Positions 23,462 through 34,261 of a stretch of DNA of 64,000 nucleotides are shown in pieces. Both the position numbers and the translations under genes were made by a program. The first letter of the stretch is position 1, and every line of letters starts with the position of its first letter. The notes below the pieces were generated by a model. That model saw only the letters and a list, made by a program, of their open reading frames with translations. It did no database searches and had not been told where the DNA came from. The stretch is from Cinnamomum chago (Eukaryota; Streptophyta; Magnoliopsida; Laurales; Lauraceae): positions 3,688,501 to 3,752,500 of the forward strand of contig CP142453.1 of assembly GCA_038049695.1 (NCBI GenBank), written 5' to 3'.

Positions 23462-25598
23462 ATGGGGGTTTTCAGTCACTGGGTTCACTCTCCCGCGTCC
23501 ATAGAGGCTTTTAGGACCACCTACGAGATTCCGGACGATGTCCTCGTCCGGAAGGGTAATCCAACAGACCATGTCCGACGATGCAGTGTCGGGGGCTGGA
23601 TGCCCTTCCCACTCATTGCGGTGGTGGAGGGGGGCGTTAGGTTCCCTTTGCACCCGTTGCTTCGGGCCTGCCTCTCCTCCTGGAACCTCACCCCCTGCCA
23701 ATTGATGCCGAACGCCTTCAAGGTCATCATGGGCACTGTGGCGTTAAACCGGCACCTCCACATAGATTTAGACATCTGAGACATAGAGGATGTGTACGAC
23801 CTCTGCAAGACAAAGGAGGACACCTATTACCTCCGCATCAAGCCGAAGCGGAGGGCCTTCGTCAATGCACTGGAGGATTCGAACAAGTACGCAGGGGATG
23901 AGCTCATTTCCATCTCGGGGAACTGGGAGTTCGGCCCCGAGGAGGAAGCAAGAGTTTACAGCATTCCCCGCTACCCCGGGGTTGCCCCAAGTACGGACTT
24001 CTCCATTCCTCTGATCTTCATGCAATCCTTGTTTTCGCTTTCACATCCCCGAACTAATGTGTCCTCGGTTTTGCAGGTGATCGGCAGAGAAAAGCCGGAC
24101 TTCACCGTTGGGTGAGGAACGACTCTTGGCACAACCGGGTTGCCAAGTGTACTGACTTCGACAACCGGGCCGCGTGGGCGCTGCTCAAATACAAGCCCAG
24201 ATACAGGGGCTATATCATCAGGAGGTCGGGAGACGAACCAGAGGTTGTCGGAACCGAAACCGAGCTGCAAAGGAGGCACCCAGAGAGAAGGGAAATCCCG
24301 ACTGAAGCTGGGCCCTCTCGAACCGAGGCCGAAGCTGGACCCTCACTGACCGAGGCCGAGACTGCAGCCAGAAACTCGGTTTCCTCTCCCGAGTCTGAGT
24401 CCGAAGATACTCCTCTTGCGAGACGCCCGCGATGCTCGCCGCCGAGGACAGAAGAGATGGCTCGCAACATCACCTACCTCGACCTCGAGGAGCTGGCTTT
24501 TGGGGACGAATCCCCCGAGGCACCTTCTCCAGCATCACCTGCTCCGGTGCTCCAAGTTCCCCAGACACCGCTGCCCCAGAGTGGTGCCGGGGTCCCCGAG
24601 GTGGCCCCCGACACCATGGCCCGGACCGAGGAGGGTGGCAGCAGGGATCTTGATCAGGACCGCTCCTCCGCCTCTGAGGATGCTCCAGGAGGGAGCGTTC
24701 TGGGAAAGAGGCCAAGGGAGGAGGACTCGAGCTCGGGAGTCGCACCACCTCCGGCTCCTTGGGAGCCGAGCTTTACCACTACCTCGGGCGAGCGGTTGAC
24801 AGTCGACCACTGCATCCGCGCGACCAACTCCCTCGTCCTGGAGGCGCTGGCCAAGGGGTGTGCTCTGCCAAAGGATATGGCGTTATACGCGGGGTACAGT
24901 GACCCGATGCTTCTCGCGTCGCTGCTGCGGACGAACATCCAAGTGAGCCTCTCCCCGAGTTTAGTTCATCTCATCGTTTTATCCGCATTCCACCCTGGCT
25001 AACTCAATTTGTTGCTTTTATACCGCAGGCTTTGCAAAAATCGATGGTGCTCATCGACAGATATACCAAGCAGAGCCCGGTGGTCGCCATGCTGGAGGCG
25101 AAGAGACTGGAGTTGGAGGAAACATTGGGCGCTGCCACCCAGAGGGCGGATCAACTCGAAACCCAAGGGGTCGAGCTCATTGCCGAGCTGGGGGGCGCCA
25201 GGGCTGAGACCGAGGCCGAGAAGAACAAGAACGCCGAGCTCGAGGCAGCTGTGGAGAAAATGAGAGGCGACCTCGTCACTGAGTCGAAGAAAGTGGCTGA
25301 AGCCGATGCCAAGGCTCAAGCAGCCCAGGCCGAGGCCGATGTCGCCTTTGCCGATGCGGTAAAGCAGGCCACAACACACTACGAGACTCGGGTTCTGCGG
25401 GTCAGAGACAAGGCATGGGAGAAGGGGTGGCGCGCCGCCTTGAGGAAGGCTGAGATCAACGAAGGCCACACATCTTTCGCAGAGCCTCCCCCATTTCCTG
25501 GCCCTACCGTCCCTAGGGCCAACATCGTCATCGAGCCGTCGGTTCAGCCCGAGGTCGGGGTCTCTGTCACCGCCCCTGTCTCGGATCCTCCTGCCTAG
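23462..25598 (+). pseudogene. Antisense ORF of the Tat element (putative gypsy-type transposon family), one nonsense codon
   Basis: Plus-strand gene opposite to gag-pol. Modelled exons: 23462-23990, 24077-24942, 25029-25598 (655 codons). Both introns are GT-AG (donors GTACGG and GTGAGC; acceptors TTTTGCAG and TACCGCAG), and removing them joins three frames correctly. ATG 23462 has good context (GACCATGGG). The first exon matches the plant family named putative gypsy type transposon, with the FPLHPLLRACLSSW-like block followed by LTPCQLMPNAF. Exon 2 is acidic, Pro/Ser/Glu-rich; exon 3 is a Glu/Ala-rich coiled coil (about residues 475-590). A TGA at 23777-23779 interrupts exon 1, with clear homology on both sides in the same frame. 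Function is unknown; antisense ORFs of this type are known in Tat-lineage elements such as Grande. Splicing is inferred. Confidence 0.8.
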
Positions 25599-25677
25599 TT
25601 ATTTTTGTAAAGGTCTAGGCCCCCTTCTCTTTTTTTTATTTTAAGGATTGCCTCTCGGCAAAAGACTTCATTGTACA

Positions 25678-25773
25678 AAGAGAAGGCTCTATTAATGAAA
25701 TCAACTTTTGTTTCTGAATTTGTTTAAGAGAAGGCTCTATTAATGAAATCAACTTTTGTTTCTGAATTTGTTT
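25678..25773. repeat. 48-bp perfect tandem duplication at the 3' end of the antisense gene
   Basis: Two identical copies start AAGAGAAGGCTCTATTAATG at 25678 and 25726. They lie 80 bp after the antisense stop codon, each with an AATGAA-type polyadenylation-like motif and a TTTTGTTT tract, so they may have duplicated a 3'-end processing region. Confidence 0.85.
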
Positions 25774-25963
25774 CGTATCAGCTTCTTTTTTGAACCTGTA
25801 TGCCTGTGATTCAATGCTATCTTTCTGTACTTTTTGCTCCGAGTGTGCGAGTTCGGTAGAGGTAGACCGACTGGATTTGGGCATGCCACTGGCACTAATT
25901 CCTTGCTGAGCTCACTCATCTCGGCAGCAAAGCCGTTATGCCCAACCGGGAATTATGTCATTT

Positions 25964-26485
25964 CGGCTTCACGTCTAGGTGGCTGGGTGCCAACCCTAGA
26001 CGATTTCATCATTGGCCGTTTCGGCTTCACGTCTAGGTGGCTGGGTGTCAACCTTAGACGATTTCATCATTGGCCGTTTCGGCTTCACATCTAGGTGGCT
26101 GGGTGCCAACCTTAGACGATTTCATCATTGGCCGTTTCGGCTTCACGTCTAGGTGGCTGGGTGCCAACTTTAGATGATTTCATCATTGGCCGTTTCGACT
26201 TCACGTCTAGGTGGCTGGGTGCCAACCTTAGACGATTTCATCATTGGCCGTTTCGGCTTCACGTCTAGGTGGCTGGGTGCCAACCTTAGACGATTTCATC
26301 ATTTGCCGTTTCGGCTTCACGTCTAGGTGGCTGGGTGCCAACTTTAGATGATTTCATCATTGGCCGTTTCGGCTTCACGTCTAGGTAGCTGGGTGCCAAC
26401 CTTAGACGATTTCATCATTGGCCGTTTCGGTTTCACGTCTAGGTGGCTGGGTGCCAACCTTAGACGATTTCATCATTGGCCGTTT
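25964..26485. repeat. 58-bp tandem array, nine copies
   Basis: Exactly nine 58-bp units (25964-26485, 522 bp) each begin CGGCTTCACGTCTAGGTGGC and end TCATTGGCCGTTT, with scattered substitutions. The array lies between the 3' ends of the convergent pol and antisense genes. Since 58 is not a multiple of 3, the array cannot encode a repeated peptide in one frame. Tandem repeats in this position are known from Tat/Ogre-type elements and can seed satellites. Confidence 0.97.
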
Positions 26486-26582
26486 CGGGAATTGTTGCTA
26501 GACTGCCAACAACCACCAAATTGCCTCGAAACGAAGACGAATGTAATTCTATTAATCTCGAAAGTAATGTACAAGTACAAAT

Positions 26583-29500
26583 TTAAAAATAGAATTTCTT
26601 GAGGTGTGATGCATTCCATGGTCTCGGTAATTGTTTTCCTACCGTATCTTCAAGTCGATAAGCTGACTGCCCAGCAATAGAAGTCACTTTGAACGGTCCG
26701 TGCCAATTCGGCGCCAGCTTACCCTGATTCGGGTCTCTGTCCCCCGGGAGTGTCTTTTTAAGAACCAGCTCTCCCACTGAGAATTTCCTCTCTCTAATCC
26801 TCTGATTGTAGCCTCTGGCCAGTTGCCGCTGATAGGCTGTAAGCCGAACTGCTGCTGCTTCTCTTCGCTCATCGGCCAGGTCCAGTTCCACACCCAGATG
26901 GATCTCATTTCGGCCCTGGTCGAAGAGTTCGGACCTTAGGGTAGGGAGGCCAATTTCTAAGGGAATGACGGCCTCCATTCCGTAAGCTAGGGAGAAGGGC
27001 GTTGCCGAAGTGGACCTCCTAGGGGTAGTTCAGTAGGCCCATAGGACGCTCGGGAGCTCTTCTACCCATCTTCCTTTGGCTCTGTCCAGCCGTTTCTTCA
27101 GCCCGTCTAGCACTACTTTATTGGAAATTTCCGCCTGACCGTTACTCTGCGGGTAGGCCGGGGTGGAGTAGCGATTGCGAATGCAGTGCTCCTGGCAGAA
27201 GCTTCTGAAAAGGTTGGAGTCGAACTGAGTCCCGTTGTCCGAGATCAGTATTCTGGGGATACTGAACCTTGTGACGATGTTTTTCAATACAAATTTTTTG
27301 GAGTCCTGCTCCGTGATGGAGGACAACGGCTCTGCTTCGATCCATTTGGTGAAGTAATCCGTTGCTACTATCAGCCATCTTTTGTTTCCAGGAGTTCGGT
27401 GGAGTGGTCCCACTATGTCGAGCCCCCACTGGGCGAATGGCCATGGACTAGAAAGCGGGCTGAGGTCCTGTGCTGGCTGATGAAGAGAGTGGGAAAATTT
27501 CTGACACTTCTCGCATTTCTTCGCGTATACCTGCGCATCCTTCTACATATAGGGCCACCAGTAACCCTGGCTGATAGCTCGGTAAGCTAGTGACCTTCCT
27601 CCGATATGGCTTCCGCAGATCCCTTCATGTATTTCGAAGAGAAGGTCCTCCACTTTGCTCGGATGAACGCACTGGAGGTACGGGCCTGTGTACGACTTCC
27701 TGTAAAGCTTGACTTCGGGAGACAACCAGAAACGGGCTGCTTTGAGTCTGATGCGATGGGCCTCGCTGCTGTCCTCGGGTAGCTTGTCGTCCTTTAGGTA
27801 GGCGATGATGGGGTCCATCCAACTCGGGCCGAGGTTAATACACGACACTTTCCGAAGTGGGTGGAGTTCGATGTTGGGTGCGGCCAAGGATTCCACTTCG
27901 ATGGTTCGTTTTCTCCCTGCTTCGACAGCACTGGCCAAATTTGCAAGGGCATCTGCATGGGAGTTTGCTTCTCTGCCTATCTGTTTGATTTCGGCCGTAT
28001 GGAACTGAGCGAGCAGCTTCTTTGCCAGGGCTAAATACGCAGCCATCCGGTCGTCGCGAGCCTGATAGTCCCCTGTCAGCTGGTTTGCCACCAACTGTGA
28101 ATCACTGAAGATCACCAGCTGTTGAGCTCTGAGGATTTTGGCGCTATTCAGTCCAGCTAGAAGGGCTTCGTATTCAGCTTCATTGTTCGACGCCTTGAAA
28201 TCCAGGGTCAGAGCCTGCTCGATGACCAGTCCTTCTGGCGATTGGAGGACGACTCCTGCTCCGGCTTTTCTCGAGGTGGAAGATCCGTCGACGAAGACTT
28301 TCCAGACTGGGGTGAGGGCTTGGCATTGCGATTGTTCAGAGCCCGTGGGCGCCTCATGCTCCCTGCCCCCCAGTTCGGTGCCGAGCTGGTTTGGTGCCGA
28401 ACTTGAATCGAACTCGGCAAGGAAATCCGCCAGAACCTGGGCTTTGATCGCTGTCCTGGGCTGATATTGAATTTCATACTGCCCCAGTTCGACGGCCCAT
28501 CTTGAAATCCTCCCTGAAAAGTCAGCTTTTCTGAAAACAGATTTAAGTGGATGTTCCGTAACAACCACTATGGTATGTGTTTGAAAGTAATGAGAGAGCT
28601 TCCGCGAGGCACTAACGAGTGCCAGCGCGAGCTTCTCGAGTGGCAAGTATCTGGTCTCGGCATCAATCAGGGTTTTGCTCGTGTAGTAGATGGGTTTTTG
28701 GACCCTATCCTCTTATCGGAGGAGGACCGAGCTCACTGCATGATCCGAGACCGCCAGGTACAAATACAGAAAATCTCCATGAACCGGAGTTGACAGTAGA
28801 GGAGGTGAGGATAAATAGACCTTAAGCGCCTGCAAGGCCTGGTCACATTCTGGAGTCCATTGAAATTTAAAATTCTTCCTAAGAAGCTGAAAGAAAGGCC
28901 GACACTTATCTGAGGATCTGCTGATGAACCGATTTAGTGCGGCCGCCATTCCGGTTAGCTTTTGGACCTCTTTAGCCGAGGTGGGACTCTGCACTCTGAG
29001 GATAGCCGAGATTTGATCTGGATTCGCCTCTATCCCTCTGCGTGTGACCAAGCTTCCCAAGAATTTGCCGGAACCGACACCAAAGGCGCACTTGGAGGCG
29101 TTGAGCTTGAGCTTGAACCTCTTCAAAGTGGCGAAGACTCCAGCTAGGTCTGCCAGATGGGTACGGGCTTGCTTGGACTTGACCACCATGTCATCGATGT
29201 AGACTTCAACAGTCTTGCCGAGCTGATCGTGGAACATCTTGGTGACAAGTCGCTGGTAGGTGGCTCCTGCATTCTTCAACCCAAACGGCATCACCTTATA
29301 ACAATAAGTCCCTCTGGGTGTGATAAAAGTTGTTTTCTCTTCATCCGGCCCATACAACGGGATCTGGTGGTAGCCGCGATATGCATCGAGGAAGCTCATT
29401 CTATCATGTCCGGCTGTGGCATCGATCATCTGGTCGATCTTTGGGAGGGGAAAGCTGTCATTGTGACAGGCCTTGTTCAGGTCGGTAAAGTCGACGCACA

Positions 29501-30521
29501 CCCTCCATTTGCCAGTCTTTTTCTTGACGACCACGGTATTGGTCAGCCAAGTCGGGTATTAGACTTCTCTAATGGCGCCGACCTCGAGCAGTTTATCCAC
29601 TTCTTCGATCACGGCCTCGGTTTGTGGCACCCCAGTTCGGCGGGCTTTCTGCATCACCGGTTTATAGTTAGGGTCCACATTCAATTTATGGCATATTACC
29701 TCCGGGTCAATGCCAGGCATCTCTTGAGGCGTCCAGGCGAAGGCTTCTTTGTTCTGCACTAGGAACTGGACCAGCTCGGACTTTTCTGGCTCGCTGAGTT
29801 GACTGCCGAGCAAGAAGAACCGTTCCGGATCTTGTGAATTGATCCTGACCTCGGTCAGGTCCTCTACGCTCTTCTTCTCTGGGTCCTGGCCGACCTCATC
29901 CAGCTTCTGCTCCAGCCTCTTCTCCATCTCGGCCATATTAACTTCTTTGGGCTCTCGCTCTCCGGATATCACAGTTGTCAGGCATTGCTTGGCTGCTTGC
30001 TGATCTCCTCTGACAGTGACGATTGCAACTCGGCCATTCTTTCCTTCCCAAGGAAATTTCAACTTTTGGTGGAGAGTGGAAGGAACTGCCTCCAGACTAT
30101 GAAGCCAAGACCTGCCCACTATAGTATTGTAAGGCGAGGGTGCATCAATCACCATGAAGGTTGTCTCAACAGACGCACCGCCGGCTTCGACCTTGAACGT
30201 TACATTTCCCTTGGGGTACACCGGCTTGGCGCTGAAGCCAATGAGGGGAATTCGGGCCTCCTGCAGATCCTTCTCCGTCAAACCCATCCTCCGGAAGCTA
30301 TCGAAATAGAGGACCTCGGACGAACTACCGGGGTCGACGAGGACCTTCATCACGGTGCAATTCTTCACGCCTTGCTTAGAGCAATCGAATTTCAGGGTGA
30401 CGATCAGCGGGTCATTGTGGGGAAGCTGCACCCCTTCCAAGTCTGCATCAGTAAACCTGATTTCGGGCCGCTCCCTCCGAGCCCTCTTCGGAGCGGAGCC
30501 GAATTCGGCAGCCATGACCTG
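26583..30521 (-). pseudogene. Degenerate pol: protease, RT, RNase H, second RNase H, integrase
   Basis: One continuous minus-strand frame interrupted only by stop codons at 29559-29561, 28713-28715, 27543-27545 and 27030-27032, plus the stop at 30522-30524 that separates it from gag. Domains in order: protease with VDPGSS at the active-site position (usually DTG/DSG) near 30335; reverse transcriptase with YIDDMVVKS near 29200; RNase H I with TEHPLK about 28550; archaeal-type RNase H with VDGSS, NNEAEYEAL and FSDSQLV (28290-27910); integrase with the DDE residues in WGLDIVGP, ISDNGTQF and NGQAEI (27430-27110); and a C-terminal NASHLKKFYF end at 26586. Frames are preserved throughout, so the damage is by base substitution. 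It cannot make a full polyprotein without readthrough. Confidence 0.93.
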
Positions 30522-32456
30522 CTAACTGTGAGAGGCCTGCATGGCTTCGGCACGAGCTCGGTTACTCCCATTGGGCGACGGGGCTAAATGTATGACGTTA
30601 ATGATCTTCTCTAACCCGTCGCTGTCGTGGCCTCTCTCGCCTTGGCGTGGAGCTCGGGTGTCGGCTCTAGTGTTTGCCTTGACGAACTCCTGCAGGTGTC
30701 CCTCTTGGACAAGCGTTTCTAAATGTGACCGCAGTATTCTGCATTCTTCAGTCTTGTGGCCGCCCTCCTTGTGATACGCACAAAATCTCGTCTGATCTCG
30801 GGTAGACGGGTCGCCTTTCATGGGCTCTGGCCAGCTGAAGTACGGCTTGGATTTAATCTTGTACATGATCCGGTGGATAGGCTCCTTGAAGATTGTGTTA
30901 ACTGCCCGATATGCGTCTTCTGACAGCCTGGGCCTTTTGCCTTTTGCCTCTCGCCGAGGTGAACGCCTGAGCCCTTGCCGAGCTGGTAGGCGCCCTTCGC
31001 CGGTCTGACTCGTCTCTTCGTCGCTCGTCTCTCTGTGGCTCATCTCTTCGGGACGGCCCCCTGTCCTTCTTGGAGGACCTCTCACTTCGGTCCTTCTGCG
31101 CAGCTCCATGGTTTTCCCGAGCCCGGACCTGGTCTTCCTCTTGGGCGATGTACCGGTTGACGATGGACATGAGTGCTGTTATGGAAGACACCGGGTTTCT
31201 GGCTAGGTTTTTGCGAAGGTCACTGTCTGGCAGCAGGGCATTCCGAAATGCGAAGACGGCCACTTCGTCCTTGGAGTCTTCAATCTGGCTGTAGACAGTT
31301 CAGAATCGCTTCGTGAACTGGGTGACGTTCTCCCCTTACTTCATCTTCAAGGCCATGACATCTGCATCTGTCTTTGCAATATTCTATAGGCCTGAAACTT
31401 CTTCATGAAGGACTGTTGGAGCTGCTGCCAACTCGAAATGGACCCCTCAGGGAGTGCACAGAACCACTTCAAGGGGAGGTCGCCTAAACTGGAGGAAAAA
31501 ACTCGACAGTTCAGATGACCCTCATCTCCCCAAACAGACATCCTCTGAGAGAAGTGTCTGAGGTGTGTAGCCGGGTCCGAAGTCTCGTCGTAAGTGACGA
31601 ACCTCGGGACGGTAAACTTCTTCGGCAGGGGATACTTCTTGATATCGTGAGAGAAAGGAGACGCGCCGAGGTCGATGGAGTCGCAACAAACATCCTTTTG
31701 GTCTCGGCCGAGACCAGCCACCTCCAGGTTGCGCTGGACCGTTTCCCTTATACGCGCGTCCAACCACTCCTGATCATGATACCTGCTCTCCGGAATGGTT
31801 TCTGATGCCTTCCTCGAGTAGCTATGGCTGGCGCTCGAGCCTTCGTCTCGAGTTCGGTCGCGCCTTTTCTTGTTCAGATGGTCCCTCAAGTCCTTCTCGG
31901 GGGAGTCGGGGCGCCGGTCATGAGAAGTCCTCTCGTGTTGTCGCTGTGAGTGATGTTGTCGCAACCGCTGCCGCTGAGACTGCTGATGGGACTGTTGCCT
32001 GAGCCCTGCTGAACCAGTGGCTCTTTCCAGCTGTTGCTGGAGCTGGAGGATCAGAGCGTCTCTCTCCTTAATTGCCTCATTCTGTACTCTAATCTCTTCA
32101 AGGGTGGAGTCGAAGTCATTATCAGGGTTATATTCTTCATCTTCAAAGTCCTCAACATCCTCAGCATCCTCTATCTGATTAGAAGGACGTGGTCCATCGA
32201 CCACTGGAGACTTGCTCCGCCGACTTCGACTCGTCAGGAGGCCTCCTTCGGGCTGCTGCTGAGAGTTTCTCCTCCGGAGAGCAGACTCCAAGCGAGGATC
32301 ACGCTCCTGAACGTTGATTCGGACGAGGCCACGCTCGACGTCGTCCTCTGCAACTGGTTCCTTCCCGGACCTCTTCTTAGCAGGGAGGAGGTCAGAGGAC
32401 GGTCCTGCACGCCTTGCTTTGGATGTTTCTCCGCCTTTCGCAGCTCTCCTCGTCAT
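30522..32456 (-). pseudogene. Degenerate gag
   Basis: Starts at ATG 32456 (MTRRAAKGGE), 28 bp downstream of the primer-binding site. The N-terminal part is low-complexity, Gln/Arg/Ser-rich. The capsid-like segment (WFCALPEGSISSWQQLQQSF) lies near 31470-31410. The frame shifts by one near 31390 and back near 30950, with stop codons at about 31336 and 31300 in the intervening frame. The C-terminal zinc knuckle FCAYHKEGGHKTEEC is at about 30790-30745. A TAG at 30522-30524 ends it just before the protease. The knuckle spacing resembles Tat/Ogre gag. Confidence 0.85.
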
Positions 32457-32483
32457 GGTGATAGGGAAGATTGTAGAAATCGA

Positions 32484-32501
32484 TTCCCACAGACGGTGCC
32501 A
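32484..32501 (-). promoter_or_regulatory. Primer-binding site
   Basis: TGGCACCGTCTGTGGGAA on the minus strand, two bases inside the 5' LTR end. It has the TGG start and position of a tRNA primer site and resembles the TGGCGCCGTCTGTGGG site common in plant Tat elements. The tRNA species is not assigned. Confidence 0.8.
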
Positions 32502-32503
32502 AT

Positions 32504-33259
32504 TGTAAGTGCAGAAAATAATACTCACAAGATTAGGATGCCTCCAGGGACTTACTCAAAGAACCGGAGGAGGAGCTGCTTGTCTGGTGAACCTGAAAAG
32601 GGAAAAGAAAGCGGTCAAAGGACCCTGGCTGGGGCAGCACAGGGCTCTCCGATTCCTAAGTTAGCAATGATCGGAGCCAAAGAAGAAAGAGAGGTCTGGG
32701 ATGCATGTAAGAGAGTGCCCCCCCTCCTTTTTGGATTGTCCCATGCTATATATGAGAAATTGTTTTGGTGCATGTGCAAGCGGATCTCATGATGTGATTA
32801 GGGTCTCATCAGCCCACATAGTCATTAATGAGGGTCCATCACAGCCCTCATTTCATTTAATGAGGGTCCGATCAGCCCACATAGCATTAAATGCCGGACA
32901 TGTTGGGCCTGATCCTGTCTTGGCTTATTGGCGGCTGGGGTCCCATCGGATCCTACCTTGGACCCTGCCCTGATACGGCCGCAGCCATTGGACATGATTG
33001 TCAGAAGCGTGTTGAGAATGGACGGTCCGGATGGTGTCCGTCCCATCGCGGCGCCCTCATCTTTCCACGTGTCCGTATGCTGCCCGTGGCAGAACAGGCC
33101 CATTTCGGGCGACAGTCTCCACTTCGGCAGCAACAGAGGTGGCATCAACTTCGGCAGAAGTGGTGCAGGGAGATCTGGTCTCAGCCAGCATTCAGGACTA
33201 GTGCCGAGGTGCATGCATCCGAAGTGAGTGCCACTATCGTCTACGAAGTGGCCCACACA
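32504..33259 (-). repeat. 5' LTR of the Tat element
   Basis: 756 bp, bounded TG...CA, almost identical to 22159-22913. In element sense this is the promoter LTR. Confidence 0.97.
32745..32755 (-). promoter_or_regulatory. TATA box in the 5' LTR
   Basis: CATATATAGCATGG on the minus strand, about 240 bp before the LTR end, fits the U3/R boundary promoter driving gag-pol. Confidence 0.5.
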
Positions 33260-33264
33260 GAACT

Positions 33265-34032
33265 CATAACTACTATACATGGGCTACATTGTGAAATCCT
33301 GTCATGGCACAAACGCACCCAGAATGAATTCAACAAAAATCAAACAAACAGGCGATGCAATGTAAGTCAGCCAGATAATTCCGAACAATGAGATGGGACA
33401 AACTGTGAGCATCAATGCATATGTTTTCTTTGTGCGCCCCCACATGCCAGCCATGAGAGAGATTATACTTGAAACTCATTTAATGGCAACCAACAAAGAG
33501 ATGGTCAATAAAAAATAAACAGATACGTCGGTGATCCACATGCAATAGGAATAATGGTCAAGGATTGGAAAGACCATCTAATTCCCTGATATTTCCATGT
33601 GTTTGGAATATCCTTCACATGGAGTCACTGTATGAATTAGTTTGGTTCTTTGAGTCGTCGTTTCCAAATTAAGAAGCAAATAAACTGTGCTTGGCTCAAA
33701 GGTGTCCCTGTTTGGATGGTTTTTATATGTATATGAGATTTATTATTGTATTAAAATGAATACAGATGAATGAAAGATTTAAAGTTGAGATGTAAATGTA
33801 CCTCGACTTTCTTAGGATTTAAATTACGGAATGATAACTGGGTAAGTAGGTCACCCCATTCATTTACTTTCCATTAAACGGGATATTATGCTATGATCAT
33901 TTTTGGATACTCACTTCTAAAAATAAGTATTTGGAATTCACTTATATGAAACAAACGAGCTGCAATGCAATTACTTGGGAAAGAAAAACTAAAAATGGGG
34001 TAAAGACTTATAATACTACTATTACAGAGAGT
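33265..34032. other. Intergenic, nothing definite
   Basis: There is no gene. From about 33710 (CCCTGTTTGGATGG) to 33955 (ATGAAACAAACG) the ends are weakly inverted and could be another MITE. Confidence 0.4.
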
Positions 34033-34258
34033 CACAACACCAAAAACAGGAAATTGGAACGGAAAAGCGTTCCTAATCCTTCCGTTCCTAATCCGTTAAA
34101 CCGTTCCAAAAGCGTTCCAATTTCCGTTCCAATTTGGTACCAACCGTTCCTAATCCGTTAAAGCGTTCCAATTTCCTTTTTTTGGAACGGTTTAACGGAT
34201 TAGGAACGCAAGGATTGGGAACGCTTTTCCGTTCCAATTTCCTGTTTTTGGTGTTGTG
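34033..34258. mobile_element. 226-bp foldback/MITE with about 75-bp inverted arms
   Basis: CACAACACCAAAAACAGG at the left and its exact complement at the right continue inward as near-perfect inverted arms for about 75 bp each. The interior is built of GTTCCTAATCCGTTAAA-type words. A 3-bp direct repeat AGT flanks it (34030-34032 and 34259-34261). CACAA termini plus a 3-bp target site hint at CACTA-like or PIF-like mobilisation; not decided. The transcript would form a long hairpin. Confidence 0.75.
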
Positions 34259-34261
34259 AGT

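Larger units (their letters stand above)
22154..33264 (-). mobile_element. Full-length Ty3/gypsy LTR retrotransposon, Tat lineage, with antisense gene
   Basis: Two LTRs (22159-22913 and 32504-33259, ends TG...CA) are flanked by the 5-bp target duplication GAACT (22154-22158 and 33260-33264). Sense is minus: 5' LTR, primer-binding site, gag, protease, reverse transcriptase, RNase H, a second archaeal-type RNase H, integrase, a 58-bp tandem array, an antisense gene, polypurine tract, 3' LTR. Dual RNase H domains, the zinc knuckle form in gag, the antisense ORF and tandem repeats downstream of pol are Tat-lineage traits (established knowledge). The LTRs differ by about a dozen substitutions by eye, so insertion is recent, yet the element cannot be autonomous because gag and pol are interrupted. 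Confidence 0.95.

Noticed and set aside
22914..25598. Antisense region considered as a captured host gene
   Set aside because: Its first exon resembles the known plant gypsy-associated antisense family, so it belongs to the element rather than being a captured host gene.
25964..26485. Regular 58-bp array considered as a CRISPR-like structure
   Set aside because: Units are contiguous with no unique spacers, and the context is a plant retrotransposon.
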